A stretch of DNA of 64,000 nt from Flavobacterium rakeshii (lineage in GTDB: Bacteria; Bacteroidota; Bacteroidia; Flavobacteriales; Flavobacteriaceae). The notes beneath the pieces were generated by a model, which was given only the letters and a program-made list of their open reading frames with translations, had not been told where the DNA came from and did not search any database. Shown one piece after another: positions 40,619 to 50,070 of this stretch. Location: the NCBI RefSeq assembly GCF_009741375.1, contig NZ_WOWP01000034.1, positions 62,001 through 126,000 of the forward strand, written 5' to 3'. Position numbers and translations under genes: made by a program. Within the stretch, counting starts at the first letter, position 1; each line of letters starts with the position of its first letter.

Positions 40619-43087
40619 ATGAAAAAACACCTTACATTTTTAGTCCTATTATCAGAACTATACTGCTATTCTCAAGCCGAAGCTTCTAATTGGTATTTTG
40701 CCCGCTATGCCGGACTAAAGTTTTTAGAAGATGGCACTGTAGTGACCTTACTTGATAGCCAAATGACAACTTATGAAGGTTCCAGCTCTATATCTGATTT
40801 TAATGGTAATCTCCTTTTTTATACTGACGGAAAAAGTGTTTGGGATAAAAACCATGTAATTATGCCTAATGCAGATTATGACAATGGTACGGGTTTACTG
40901 GGCGACCCTTCCAGTACACAATCAGGTATTATAATACCTAAAAAAGGAAATCCAAATATATATTATGTTTTTACGGTAGACGAACCTCATGATGAAAATG
41001 CCGAAACTTATCCCGATCCTTTCCCCGGGCCTTATCAAGACGGTAATACCATTCCCAGCGAAGACGATGGCTTAAACAACGGGTTAAATTATTCTGTTGT
41101 AGACCTTAGCATAACCGGAGCTAATGGAAGCGCAGGTGATGTAATTTCCAGAAATAACCATTTAATTACCTATAACCCCGAAAGTGATGAAGCACGCTTT
41201 AAATGTTCGGAAAAAATAAGTGCCGTTAAAGATGCATCAGACAACGGATACTGGATAGTTACACAATTTACAAATAGGTTTTACGCATTTCACATAGATG
41301 AAAACGGTGTAAATGAAACCCCTGTAATATCATCACTTAATCCAAGTATACCAACTACAGGATACAGGAGAAATGCAATAGGTTACATGAAAATATCACC
41401 AAACGGAAAAAAAATTGCAGTAGCACACTCGCAACGTGCTACACAGGCTGGTACTACTACCCGCGATGGTGCTGTATACCTATATGATTTTAATAATGCA
41501 ACAGGAGTTGTTTCCAACCCAATCGCTTTAGTAAACGAAGGAAATCCTTATGGCATTGAGTTTTCTCCTCAAAGTAAAAAATTATATGTAACGTTTGAAT
41601 CTATATACAATACTAAGCAATTTGACCTTGAAAGTAACGGAACAATAAACAGCTATGAAATAAATGCAAGCGGAAAAGCCCTTCAGTTAGCTCCTAACGG
41701 CAAAATATATATTGCTCAGTTAGGAAGCGATTCTTTAGGGGTTATTAACGACCCAGATGAAACAGATTTTGCCTGTAACCCCGGTCAGGGACCAAATTTA
41801 GGAGAAGGAAGGTTTTCGGCATTTGGCCTCCCTCCTTTTATCACTTCATTTTTAGAAATCTCTATTGAAATTTCTAATGCCTGCTTGGGCGAAGAGTCTC
41901 AAATTGAAATGAATATTTATGGTAATATAGATAGTATTATGTGGGATTTTGGGGATGGTAGCCCTACAACAACTCAATTAAACCCAACACACACTTATAC
42001 AACACCGGGTAACTATACAATAGCAGCAACAATTACAAGAGGAATTGAAGAACATACATATAGCAGAGAAATTGTTATAACAGAAATTCCTGTTGCTAAC
42101 CCTGTTGATGATTTATATGCCTGTGACCCCGAAAATAACGGAACAGAATCTTTTGACTTATCACAAAACACTGCCGATATATTAGGAAGTCAAAGTCCTG
42201 ATGATTTTGAGGTGCTTTATTTTGATTCATTAAATAGTGCAGAAAACAACAGTAATCCACTACCCGAAGCTTATGAGAGTACACAACAATCACAAATTAT
42301 TTATGCCCGTGTACACAGTAAATTTAATGCTGATTGTTATGATATAACAACATTTTCGCTTCATGCTACCGAAACACCCATTATACAAACTCACGATGAA
42401 AACTATTTGTGTATAGAGAACTCAACACCGCTTACTATCAATGCAGGTACAAATTCATCCCAATTTACCTATTTATGGTCTACAGGAGAGACTACATCTT
42501 CAATAAATGTAAACGAAATGGGAACCTATGAGGTAGAGGTAACAAATAGTTCTGGCTGTAGTAAAACAAGAACAGTAACTGTTTATAATTCACAAATACC
42601 AACCATACAGAACATTGAAATAAATGATCTTATAGAGAATAACACCGTCACTGTTTATGTATCGTCACAAACAGGGGTAAACACAACCTATTACTATAGC
42701 CTTGATTTGCCAAACGGACCTTTCCAAGAGTCAAACTTTTTTGAAAATGTACAACCTGGCTTACATACCGTTTATGTTACCGATGCAGGTAATTGCGGAA
42801 TTACCAAAAAAGAAATATCTATACTCTCCATACCAAAATTCTTTACTCCAAATGGAGATGGTGTTCACGACACCTGGGATATTGTAGGCATGAACATTAA
42901 GTTTTACAGTAAAAGCTCTATATATATTTTTGACAGATATGGTAAACTCCTTACCAGTGTAGACCCTAAAGGAGCCGGGTGGGACGGAACGTATAATGGA
43001 TACCCCTTACCTTCTACTGATTACTGGTATTTAATAAAACTGGATGACGGCAGGGTTATTAAAGGACATTTTAGTATGATAAGGTAA
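40619..43087 (+). CDS. Type IX secretion cargo protein, tandem paralogue
   Basis: 822 residues, starting 9 bases after its paralogue, so it is probably co-transcribed. Same architecture: signal peptide, propeller-like region (ISPNGKKIAVAHSQR; FSPQSKKLYVTF), PKD (WDFGDGSPTTTQLNPTHTY), one Cys-Asp module (ACDPENNGTESFDLSQN), WSTGETTSSINVNEMGTYEV unit, and type B sorting domain IPKFFTPNGDGVHDTWDIVG. High identity with the upstream copy in the first 200 and last 90 residues points to a recent duplication. Confidence 0.92.
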   Translation: MKKHLTFLVLLSELYCYSQAEASNWYFARYAGLKFLEDGTVVTLLDSQMTTYEGSSSISDFNGNLLFYTDGKSVWDKNHVIMPNADYDNGTGLLGDPSSTQSGIIIPKKGNPNIYYVFTVDEPHDENAETYPDPFPGPYQDGNTIPSEDDGLNNGLNYSVVDLSITGANGSAGDVISRNNHLITYNPESDEARFKCSEKISAVKDASDNGYWIVTQFTNRFYAFHIDENGVNETPVISSLNPSIPTTGYRRNAIGYMKISPNGKKIAVAHSQRATQAGTTTRDGAVYLYDFNNATGVVSNPIALVNEGNPYGIEFSPQSKKLYVTFESIYNTKQFDLESNGTINSYEINASGKALQLAPNGKIYIAQLGSDSLGVINDPDETDFACNPGQGPNLGEGRFSAFGLPPFITSFLEISIEISNACLGEESQIEMNIYGNIDSIMWDFGDGSPTTTQLNPTHTYTTPGNYTIAATITRGIEEHTYSREIVITEIPVANPVDDLYACDPENNGTESFDLSQNTADILGSQSPDDFEVLYFDSLNSAENNSNPLPEAYESTQQSQIIYARVHSKFNADCYDITTFSLHATETPIIQTHDENYLCIENSTPLTINAGTNSSQFTYLWSTGETTSSINVNEMGTYEVEVTNSSGCSKTRTVTVYNSQIPTIQNIEINDLIENNTVTVYVSSQTGVNTTYYYSLDLPNGPFQESNFFENVQPGLHTVYVTDAGNCGITKKEISILSIPKFFTPNGDGVHDTWDIVGMNIKFYSKSSIYIFDRYGKLLTSVDPKGAGWDGTYNGYPLPSTDYWYLIKLDDGRVIKGHFSMIR

Positions 43088-43100
43088 AGATTTTATAAAA

Positions 43101-43124
43101 AAAGCCCCGCATTTGCGGGGCTTT
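43101..43124. terminator. Bidirectional terminator between the cargo genes and typA
   Basis: Perfect stem AAAGCCCCGC / GCGGGGCTTT with loop ATTT between convergent genes. Confidence 0.85.
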
Positions 43125-43138
43125 AACTTTATATATCA

Positions 43139-44938
43139 TTAAGCGATTTTAAAACGCTTTCTGTCATTTTCATTCAGGTAGATTTTACGTAAACGTAAGC
43201 TTTTAGGCGTTACCTCTACATACTCATCTTTCTGGATGTACTCAAGTGCTTCCTCAAGAGAGAATTTGATAGCAGGAATAATTCTTGCTTTATCATCTGC
43301 ACCCGATGAACGAACGTTAGTAAGTTTTTTGGTTTTAGTCACGTTTACAACCATATCGTCTCCACGAGAGTTCTCACCAATAACCTGACCTTCATAAATA
43401 TCTTCGTTAGGATCTACAAAGAATTTACCACGCTCCTGTAGCTTATCAATAGAGTAAGGAATAGCCTTACCGTTTTCCATAGAGATAAGAGAACCGTTAA
43501 TACGCCCTGGTATATCTCCTTTAAACGGTTGGTACTCTAAGAAACGGTGTGACATGATAGCCTCACCCGCAGTAGCTGTAAGCAACTGGTTTCTTAAACC
43601 TATAATACCACGTGAAGGAATGATGAATTTAACAATCATACGCTCACCTTTTGGCTCCATACTAATCATCTCACCTTTACGAACAGTTACAAACTCAACT
43701 GCACGTCCTGAAAGGTTTTCAGGTAAGTCGATAGTAAGTTCCTCAACCGGCTCACATTTAACACCGTCAATTTCTTTGATGATAACCTGTGGCTGACCGA
43801 TTTGAAGCTCATACCCCTCTCTTCTCATCGTTTCGATAAGTACAGATAAGTGAAGTACACCACGACCAAATACCATAAACTTATCAGCACTGTCGGTTTC
43901 ATTCACTCTAAGAGCAAGGTTTTTCTCAAGCTCCTTGTTTAATCTTTCTTTAATGTGTCTTGAAGTAACAAATTTACCTTCTTTACCAAAGAATGGCGAA
44001 TCGTTAATAGTGAAAAGCATACTCATTGTAGGCTCATCAATTGCAATGGTTGCAAGAGCTTCAGGATTTTCAAAATCAGCAACAGTATCACCAATCTCAA
44101 AACCTTCAAGACCTACAAGTGCACAAATATCACCTGCTTCTACTCTGTCTACTTTTTTACGGCCAAGACCTTCAAAAGTATGTAATTCTTTTATTTTTGA
44201 TTTCACTACTTTTCCGTCACGCTTAACAAGAGATATGTTCATACCTTCTGTTAGGTTACCTCTTTGAAGACGACCGATAGCGATACGTCCTGTAAAGCTT
44301 GAAAAGTCAAGTGAAGTAATAAGCAATTGCGGAGTACCTTCAGATACTTTTGGAGCAGGGATATGCTCAATAACCATATCAAGAAGCGGCTCTATATTTT
44401 CTGTTTTTTGTTTCCAGTCAGTACTCATCCAGTTTTGCTTAGCAGAACCGTATACTGAAGGGAAATCAAGCTGCCATTCTTCTGCACCAAGTTCAAACAT
44501 AAGGTCGAATACTTTTTCGTGAACCTCATCAGGGGTACAGTTTTCCTTATCTACCTTATTGATAACCACACAAGGCTTAAGTCCAAGGTCAATCGCTTTT
44601 TGAAGTACAAAACGCGTTTGCGGCATAGGTCCTTCAAAGGCGTCTACTAAAAGAAGTACGCCATCGGCCATATTAAGCACACGCTCTACCTCACCACCAA
44701 AGTCGGCGTGACCAGGGGTATCGATAATGTTAATCTTAGTTCCCTTGTAATTAACCGATACGTTTTTAGAAGTAATGGTAATACCTCTCTCACGCTCTAG
44801 GTCGTTGTTATCAAGTATCAGGTCGCCTGTGTTCTCGTTTTCACGGAATAACTGGCAATGGTACATAATTTTGTCAACCAGCGTAGTCTTACCGTGGTCA
44901 ACGTGAGCAATAATTGCAATGTTTCTTATAGACGCCAT
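43139..44938 (-). CDS. typA: Ribosome-binding GTPase TypA/BipA
   Basis: 599 residues from the ATG at 44938 (an upstream extension overlaps the promoter box and was rejected). GTPase motifs: [15 protein letters not shown] (G1), RGITITSKN (G2), [14 protein letters not shown] (G3), [10 protein letters not shown] (G4). The rest matches EF-G-like domains III and V plus the TypA-specific C-terminus. TypA binds the ribosome and affects assembly and stress adaptation. Single gene with a TACCTTTG promoter. Confidence 0.96.
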   Translation of the reverse strand: MASIRNIAIIAHVDHGKTTLVDKIMYHCQLFRENENTGDLILDNNDLERERGITITSKNVSVNYKGTKINIIDTPGHADFGGEVERVLNMADGVLLLVDAFEGPMPQTRFVLQKAIDLGLKPCVVINKVDKENCTPDEVHEKVFDLMFELGAEEWQLDFPSVYGSAKQNWMSTDWKQKTENIEPLLDMVIEHIPAPKVSEGTPQLLITSLDFSSFTGRIAIGRLQRGNLTEGMNISLVKRDGKVVKSKIKELHTFEGLGRKKVDRVEAGDICALVGLEGFEIGDTVADFENPEALATIAIDEPTMSMLFTINDSPFFGKEGKFVTSRHIKERLNKELEKNLALRVNETDSADKFMVFGRGVLHLSVLIETMRREGYELQIGQPQVIIKEIDGVKCEPVEELTIDLPENLSGRAVEFVTVRKGEMISMEPKGERMIVKFIIPSRGIIGLRNQLLTATAGEAIMSHRFLEYQPFKGDIPGRINGSLISMENGKAIPYSIDKLQERGKFFVDPNEDIYEGQVIGENSRGDDMVVNVTKTKKLTNVRSSGADDKARIIPAIKFSLEEALEYIQKDEYVEVTPKSLRLRKIYLNENDRKRFKIA

Positions 44939-44957
44939 CTTTATTTTTTTGAAGGTG

Positions 44958-44965
44958 CAAAGGTA
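44958..44965 (-). promoter_or_regulatory. -7 promoter box TACCTTTG for typA
   Basis: Perfect TAnnTTTG on the minus strand, 19 bases upstream of the ATG at 44938. It decides the start. Confidence 0.6.
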
Positions 44966-45035
44966 CACTTTATTTTAATACAAAATACACTAACTATTAG
45001 ACACTTAAGAAATTTATAACCTAATAGTAATAAAA

Positions 45036-45063
45036 CAAAAAAAGCTCCTTATTACAGGAGCTT
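45036..45063 (-). terminator. Terminator after rpsT
   Basis: Minus-strand stem AAGCTCCT / AGGAGCTT with a loop of six bases, followed by a run of T. Confidence 0.8.
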
Positions 45064-45099
45064 AGAAATTTTATAATTTAAACAAGTAACGCAATCTGA

Positions 45100-45351
45100 T
45101 TAAAGAGCTGCTACGTGTCTAGTTAGCTTTGATTTTAAGTTTGAAGCCTTGTTAGCGTGGATGATATTTTTCTTTGCTAATTTATCAATCATTGAAATAA
45201 CAGAAGATAATTTTCCTGAAGCTTCATTCTTATCTGTAGCTAAACGTATTGCTTTAATTGCATTACGAGTAGTTTTATGTTGATACTTGTTCAACACTCT
45301 TTTCTTTTCGTTGCTTCTGATTCTTTTTAAAGCTGACTTGTGATTTGCCAT
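45100..45351 (-). CDS. rpsT: 30S ribosomal protein S20
   Basis: 83 residues, usual length. MANHKSALKRIRSNEKKRVLN opening, reported here in pieces, and the closing KNIIHANKASNLKSKLTRHV are typical bS20. Basic, all-helical protein that binds 16S rRNA. Adjacent on the same strand to two tRNA-Glu genes, 35 bases downstream of the nearer one; may share their transcript. Confidence 0.95.
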   Translation of the reverse strand: MANHKSALKRIRSNEKKRVLNKYQHKTTRNAIKAIRLATDKNEASGKLSSVISMIDKLAKKNIIHANKASNLKSKLTRHVAAL

Positions 45352-45386
45352 TTTGTTAACTTAAATATCTTGTTATATAAAATTTG

Positions 45387-45458
45387 TAGTCCGTAGGGGA
45401 ATCGAACCCCTGTTACCAGGATGAAAACCTGGCGTCCTAACCCCTAGACGAACGGACC
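45387..45458 (-). tRNA. tRNA-Glu (UUC)
   Basis: 72 nt on the minus strand. Acceptor GGTCCGT pairs with ACGGACT (one terminal G-T pair), D-arm TCGTCTAGGGGTTAGGACG, anticodon arm CCAGG-TTTTCAT-CCTGG with anticodon TTC, and T-arm AGGGG-TTCGATT-CCCCT. The discriminator is A; CCA is not encoded. Identical to the copy at 45527. Confidence 0.95.
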
Positions 45459-45526
45459 ATTGTTTGTTACTCTGAAGTCCTTTTTTTGGATTATTCTCAG
45501 TAAATTAATTTAGAACTTCAATTTTG

Positions 45527-45598
45527 TAGTCCGTAGGGGAATCGAACCCCTGTTACCAGGATGAAAACCTGGCGTCCTAACCCCTAGACGAACGGACC
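45527..45598 (-). tRNA. tRNA-Glu (UUC), second identical copy
   Basis: 72 nt on the minus strand with the same sequence as 45387-45458, separated by 68 bp. Likely one transcript; the duplication supplies more of an abundant tRNA that also feeds heme synthesis in bacteria using the C5 route. Confidence 0.95.
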
Positions 45599-45679
45599 GT
45601 TTTGTTTCGTTATTGCGGTTGCAAATGTACAACTATTTTTCATTTACGCAATAGCTGAAACAAAATTTTTTATTTTTTT

Positions 45680-47155
45680 TTAATAGGCCTTAGCAAACAG
45701 CACTCGTCCCTTTGATGGCGCGCCTGTAAGTACACATTGACCTTCCTCTTCTACCCTATCAAGAGCTATACATCTGATTGTAGCCTTAGTAAGGTCTTTT
45801 ATCTTCTCTTCAGTCTCACTTGTACCGTCCCAATGAGCCGCTACAAAACCACCTTTATTGTCTAAAATATCCTTAAATTCTTCAAAAGAATTTACTTCGG
45901 TAATATGCGAATTTCTGTAATCAAGAGCCTTGTTAAATAGTTCAGACTGGATTTTTTCCAGTAAGTCCTGTATGTAATTTACGACATCGTCCTTAGCGAC
46001 TACCTCTTTAGTAAGGGTATCACGACGGGCAACCTCAAAAGTTCCGTTCTCAAGATCTTTTGGTCCCATAGCGATTCTTACAGGTACACCCTTAAGTTCA
46101 TACTCGTTAAATTTCCACCCCGGCTTGTGCGTGGTCCTGTCGTCAAACTTAACCGATATATTCAGCTTTCTTAGTTTAGCAACAAGCGTATTTACCTCCT
46201 CACTAATTTCGGCAAGCTGTTCGTCTGTTTTATGTATCGGTACAATCACAACCTGTATAGGCGCAAGATTTGGCGGTAATACAAGTCCGTTATCATCACT
46301 ATGCGTCATTACAAGAGCCCCCATTAAACGGGTAGACACTCCCCATGATGTAGCCCAAACATAATCCTGCTTACCTTCCTGGTTGGCAAATTTCACATCA
46401 AAAGCCTTAGCAAAGTTTTGACCAAGGAAGTGCGAAGTACCTGCCTGCAGTGCTTTACCATCCTGCATAAGCGCTTCGATACAGTAAGTCTCCTCTGCTC
46501 CTGCAAAACGCTCGTTAGCAGTTTTAACTCCTTTTACTACCGGTATCGCCATGAAGTTCTCGGCAAAATCAGCATACACGTTCATCATCTGTTCTGCCTC
46601 AACTATTGCCTCCGCTTTTGTAGCATGGGCTGTATGCCCTTCCTGCCATAAAAACTCTGCAGTTCTTAAAAACAAACGTGTTCTCATTTCCCAGCGCACA
46701 ACGTTAGCCCACTGGTTAACAAGTATAGGCAGGTCACGGTACGATTGTACCCATTTCCTGTAGGTATCCCATATAATGGTTTCAGAGGTAGGTCTTACAA
46801 TAAGCTCTTCTTCCAGCTTAGCATCAGGATCTACTTCTATTGTTTTTCCGTCTTCACCGGTTTTCAGCCTGTAATGAGTAACCACTGCACATTCTTTAGC
46901 AAACCCATCTACGTGGCTTGCCTCCTTACTAAAGTAAGACTTGGGTATAAATAAGGGGAAATAAGCGTTTTGATGTCCGGTTTCTTTGAACTTCTTATCT
47001 AATTCTGCCTGCATTTTTTCCCAAATTGCATAGCCGTATGGTTTTATCACCATACATCCCCTAACCCCTGAATTCTCAGCAAGGTCTGCTTTTACAACCA
47101 GTTCATTATACCATTTGGAATAATCTTCTGACCGTTTAGTTAAATTCTTACTCAT
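45680..47155 (-). CDS. proS: Prolyl-tRNA synthetase, archaeal/eukaryote-like type
   Basis: 491 residues, shorter than the bacterial-type enzyme because it lacks the INS editing domain. N-terminal class II catalytic core: [31 protein letters not shown], motif 2 region [29 protein letters not shown], and motif 3-like [12 protein letters not shown]. Then an anticodon-binding domain with VVIVPIHKT and a C-terminal zinc-like end region. It charges tRNA-Pro. Such ProRS forms are common in Bacteroidota. Single gene divergent from the glycine-rich lipoprotein gene. Confidence 0.95.
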   Translation of the reverse strand: MSKNLTKRSEDYSKWYNELVVKADLAENSGVRGCMVIKPYGYAIWEKMQAELDKKFKETGHQNAYFPLFIPKSYFSKEASHVDGFAKECAVVTHYRLKTGEDGKTIEVDPDAKLEEELIVRPTSETIIWDTYRKWVQSYRDLPILVNQWANVVRWEMRTRLFLRTAEFLWQEGHTAHATKAEAIVEAEQMMNVYADFAENFMAIPVVKGVKTANERFAGAEETYCIEALMQDGKALQAGTSHFLGQNFAKAFDVKFANQEGKQDYVWATSWGVSTRLMGALVMTHSDDNGLVLPPNLAPIQVVIVPIHKTDEQLAEISEEVNTLVAKLRKLNISVKFDDRTTHKPGWKFNEYELKGVPVRIAMGPKDLENGTFEVARRDTLTKEVVAKDDVVNYIQDLLEKIQSELFNKALDYRNSHITEVNSFEEFKDILDNKGGFVAAHWDGTSETEEKIKDLTKATIRCIALDRVEEEGQCVLTGAPSKGRVLFAKAY

Positions 47156-47211
47156 TTCTAATAAATTGGCACAAATATTGTTTTTATAAATATATTACTA
47201 ATTATGTTTGG

Positions 47212-47219
47212 CAAAACTA
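47212..47219 (-). promoter_or_regulatory. -7 promoter box TAGTTTTG, probably for proS
   Basis: Perfect TAnnTTTG on the minus strand, 56 bases upstream of the proS ATG. Only two bases separate it from the plus-strand box at 47222, so the two promoters are back to back. Confidence 0.45.
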
Positions 47220-47221
47220 AC

Positions 47222-47229
47222 TATTTTTG
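47222..47229 (+). promoter_or_regulatory. -7 promoter box TATTTTTG for the glycine-rich lipoprotein gene
   Basis: Perfect TAnnTTTG, 32 bases before the ATG at 47262. Confidence 0.55.
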
Positions 47230-47261
47230 TGTAGTCCAACAATAAAAAAAAATGCAGCGTT

Positions 47262-48374
47262 ATGAAAACTAACTACTTTACATTACGTCAAATCTCCTTA
47301 TACTCTGTATTGGGACTTCTGGCGATAACTGCATCGTCGTGCAGTTCGTACCAGAATAACTCATCATACAACGACGGCATTTACGGAACTGTACCAAGAG
47401 ACAACAACAATAACCCTGTGTACACATACAACGACGGAAACGTACAACAATACAGGGACGGTGAAGTCTCTGGTCAAAACATGAATTACCAGGGATATTT
47501 CAGCTCCCTTGAAAACGAATTCCCTATATACGATGAGCAAAACGACGCTTATTATGATAACGATACCGTTGTTAGTGTTACTAACTACAACAGCAATTAC
47601 AACGGAAACTCTTATGCCGGATGGGGCGAAAACCCTAGCGATGTAACCGTTAACTATTATGGTGGCGGCTATGGCGGCTATTACAACAACTGGTATAATC
47701 CCTGGTGGGGTTATGGCGGATGGGGTGGTCCGGGCTGGAGCATTGGCCTTGGATGGAACTCCTGGGGCGGTTGGAACGTTGGCCTTGGATGGGGCTGGGG
47801 TTACGGCGGCGGATGGGGCTACGGCGGTGGCTGGGGTTACCCATACTATGGTTGGGGAGGCTATGGCTATAACAACTGGTATTACTACCCTTACGGACAC
47901 TCATACTACTATAACCACAATGGTTACTACAACAACAGAGGCCGATCTAATGTTGCTTATGGCGGTAACAGAAGCGGAATTGCAGGAAGAAGCCCATACA
48001 GCGGAAGAAGCAATGTAGCCGGAAGGAATAACATATCCGGAAGGAGTAACGTAGCCGGACGAAACTACACTCCGGGGAGAGGCACTACACAATCCAGAAA
48101 CAGTGCAACAGTAAGAAGCAGAGGAAATACTTCCGACAGAAGCTCTTACTACAATAACTCTTCAAGAACAAGAAGTACAAGAAACTATACTCCTTCTACA
48201 AACTCTACAAACACAAGAAGTACAAGAAGTTATACTCCTTCTACCAGATCGAGTTCACCTAGCAGATCGTACAGCCCATCGCCTTCCAGAAGTTCTGGTG
48301 GCGGATTTGGCGGCGGAAGATCCGGTGGCGGAGGTGGAAGATCCGGCGGCGGTGGCGGCGGAAGAAGAGGCTAA
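47262..48374 (+). CDS. Glycine/tyrosine/tryptophan-rich putative lipoprotein
   Basis: 370 residues. Signal LYSVLGLLAITASSCSSYQ with lipobox (ASSC). Three zones follow: an acidic N-terminal part (about 35-125); a central Gly-Tyr-Trp zone (about 130-215) of WGYGGGW-type repeats; and a C-terminal Ser/Arg zone with repeats (RSNVAGRN, TRSTRSYTPST) ending in GGGRSGGGGG and RRG. Probably exposed, disordered or sticky at the surface. No catalytic motif. Long antisense open frames here come from its biased codons. I do not recognise a named family. Confidence 0.75.
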   Translation: MKTNYFTLRQISLYSVLGLLAITASSCSSYQNNSSYNDGIYGTVPRDNNNNPVYTYNDGNVQQYRDGEVSGQNMNYQGYFSSLENEFPIYDEQNDAYYDNDTVVSVTNYNSNYNGNSYAGWGENPSDVTVNYYGGGYGGYYNNWYNPWWGYGGWGGPGWSIGLGWNSWGGWNVGLGWGWGYGGGWGYGGGWGYPYYGWGGYGYNNWYYYPYGHSYYYNHNGYYNNRGRSNVAYGGNRSGIAGRSPYSGRSNVAGRNNISGRSNVAGRNYTPGRGTTQSRNSATVRSRGNTSDRSSYYNNSSRTRSTRNYTPSTNSTNTRSTRSYTPSTRSSSPSRSYSPSPSRSSGGGFGGGRSGGGGGRSGGGGGGRRG

Positions 48375-48390
48375 TTACTACACAATACAC

Positions 48391-48412
48391 AGCCCCGTGG
48401 TAACGCGGGGCT
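48391..48412 (+). other. GC-rich hairpin between the glycine-rich gene and OmpP1 gene
   Basis: Stem AGCCCCG / CGGGGCT with an eight-base loop. It is followed by an A-run rather than a T-run on the plus strand, so it is probably an mRNA-stability stem or partial attenuator, not a normal terminator. Confidence 0.5.
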
Positions 48413-48429
48413 AAAAAAACCACTAGACT

Positions 48430-49926
48430 ATGAAAAGATATTTATTTATAGCTGCTTTTTCACTAACAGCAGCAGCACTACACGCGCAACAAAACCTTAA
48501 TACCCCCGAAGATGCTGTAAGGTATGCTACCGGAAATCTTAACGGTACAGCACGTTTTAGAGCAATGAGTGGTGCATTTGGCGCACTGGGCGGAGACATG
48601 TCGGCAATTAATGTAAACCCTGCAGGTTCTGCCGTTTTTAACTATAACACAGCTACTATATCACTTACCAATTATAACATCAGTAACAAATCTGATTACT
48701 TTGGGACAGGAACTAAAGACACCGACAGCTCCCTGGAATTAAACCAACTGGGAGCTGTTTTTGTATACAACAACACTAAAGAAAATGCTACAATTAAAAA
48801 GTTTGCTATAGCATTTAACTACGAGAATACCGATAATCTGGACAATAGTTTATTTTCTGCCGGATTCAATCCAAACAATTCTATAGATCAATACTTTTTA
48901 CGTTATGCTAACGGTATTGGCGACGAGGGCGGAATTTATTTAAGCACCCTAAACAATTCTTACTATGAAGATTTAAGCTTTATAGACCAACAGGCTTTTT
49001 TAGGATATAACGCTTATATTTTTAACCCGGATGTATCGTCACCAGACAATACTACCTATTCCAGTAATGTGCCGGCAGGACCTTATTACAACGAAAACAG
49101 TATTACTACAAGAGGATATAACGGCAAGGTAGCTTTTAACTTTGCTATGCAAATTCAAGACTGGCTTTACCTTGGCGCTAACCTTAATGCACATTTTACC
49201 GACTACATTAAAACATCTTCCCTGTATGAAGATTATGACAACCCTACCACAGGACTTGAGGCTGTTCGTTTTAATAACAGACGATATACTTATGGCGGAG
49301 GCTTCTCTTTTAACGTAGGTGCGATTGCTAAGGCTACCGAATCACTTCGCTTTGGTTTAGCCTACGAATCGCCAACATGGTACAGGCTACAAGACGAGAT
49401 AACACAAAACATAGTAGCACGCTATAACGGAAACAATGTTGTTACAGACCCGGGAATTACATTTATTCTTGACGATTACGGATTAAAAACTCCGGGCAAA
49501 TATACCGGTAGTTTAGCTTACATATTTGGCGGATCGGGATTAATAAGTTTCGACTACTCCCTTAAAGATTACAGCCAAACAAAATACACCAGTAGTGGTT
49601 ATGGCTCTATAAACAGCGAACTGGAAAACAGCCTGGACACAGCAAGCGAATTTCGTGTAGGCGCTGAGTACCGCATTAAATTTCTTAGCTTAAGGGGTGG
49701 TTACCGCTATGAGCAAAGTCCGTATAAAAACGGTTATACTGTAGGCGACCTTACAGGTTGGTCTGCCGGTTTAGGTTTTGCTTTCAACAATTCAAGAGTA
49801 GACCTTGCTTATTCTTATTTTGAACGAAAATCAAACGCACCGTTACTAACTGCAGGTCTTACCGATTCGGCAAGAATAAACAGCAGTAATAATAATGTAA
49901 CGCTGTCATACACACTTGACTTATAA
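48430..49926 (+). CDS. OmpP1/FadL family outer-membrane transporter
   Basis: 498 residues. Signal peptide LFIAAFSLTAAALHAQ. The N-terminus NTPEDAVRYATGNLNGTARF then MSGAFGALGGDMSAINVNPAG contains the NPA-type hatch motif of the FadL/TodX family, followed by a 14-strand barrel-like pattern. Members take up hydrophobic compounds; in Bacteroidota they are also called hemin receptor. Substrate not set by sequence. Follows the lipoprotein gene on the same strand; probably cotranscribed in part. Confidence 0.9.
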   Translation: MKRYLFIAAFSLTAAALHAQQNLNTPEDAVRYATGNLNGTARFRAMSGAFGALGGDMSAINVNPAGSAVFNYNTATISLTNYNISNKSDYFGTGTKDTDSSLELNQLGAVFVYNNTKENATIKKFAIAFNYENTDNLDNSLFSAGFNPNNSIDQYFLRYANGIGDEGGIYLSTLNNSYYEDLSFIDQQAFLGYNAYIFNPDVSSPDNTTYSSNVPAGPYYNENSITTRGYNGKVAFNFAMQIQDWLYLGANLNAHFTDYIKTSSLYEDYDNPTTGLEAVRFNNRRYTYGGGFSFNVGAIAKATESLRFGLAYESPTWYRLQDEITQNIVARYNGNNVVTDPGITFILDDYGLKTPGKYTGSLAYIFGGSGLISFDYSLKDYSQTKYTSSGYGSINSELENSLDTASEFRVGAEYRIKFLSLRGGYRYEQSPYKNGYTVGDLTGWSAGLGFAFNNSRVDLAYSYFERKSNAPLLTAGLTDSARINSSNNNVTLSYTLDL

Positions 49927-49948
49927 TTTTTCATCTTGCTTTATACTG

Positions 49949-49984
49949 AAAAAACCGTCTCTTTTTATAAAGGGCGGTTTTTTT
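49949..49984 (+). terminator. Terminator after the OmpP1 gene
   Basis: Imperfect stem ACCGTCTCTTT / AAAGGGCGGT, followed by seven T. Confidence 0.75.
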
Positions 49985-50043
49985 ATTACTGCTCCCTCAT
50001 ATAAATTTTAACGCTATATACTCCTGTTTATCAATAAAAAGCG

Positions 50044-50051
50044 TAATTTTG
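50044..50051 (+). promoter_or_regulatory. -7 promoter box TAATTTTG for rimO
   Basis: Perfect TAnnTTTG followed by CAC, 19 bases before the ATG at 50071. Confidence 0.6.
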
Positions 50052-50070
50052 CACTCCAATTTTCAAATAC

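Noticed and set aside
45387..45598. Possible direct-repeat or CRISPR-like pair
   Set aside because: The repeats are two complete tRNA-Glu genes.
47364..48092. Long antisense and alternate-frame open frames in the glycine-rich gene
   Set aside because: They arise from GGN-rich codon bias; the forward lipoprotein has signal peptide, promoter and sensible composition.
48391..48412. Intrinsic terminator before the OmpP1 gene
   Set aside because: The stem is good but an A-run, not a T-run, follows on the transcribed strand; listed as a hairpin only.
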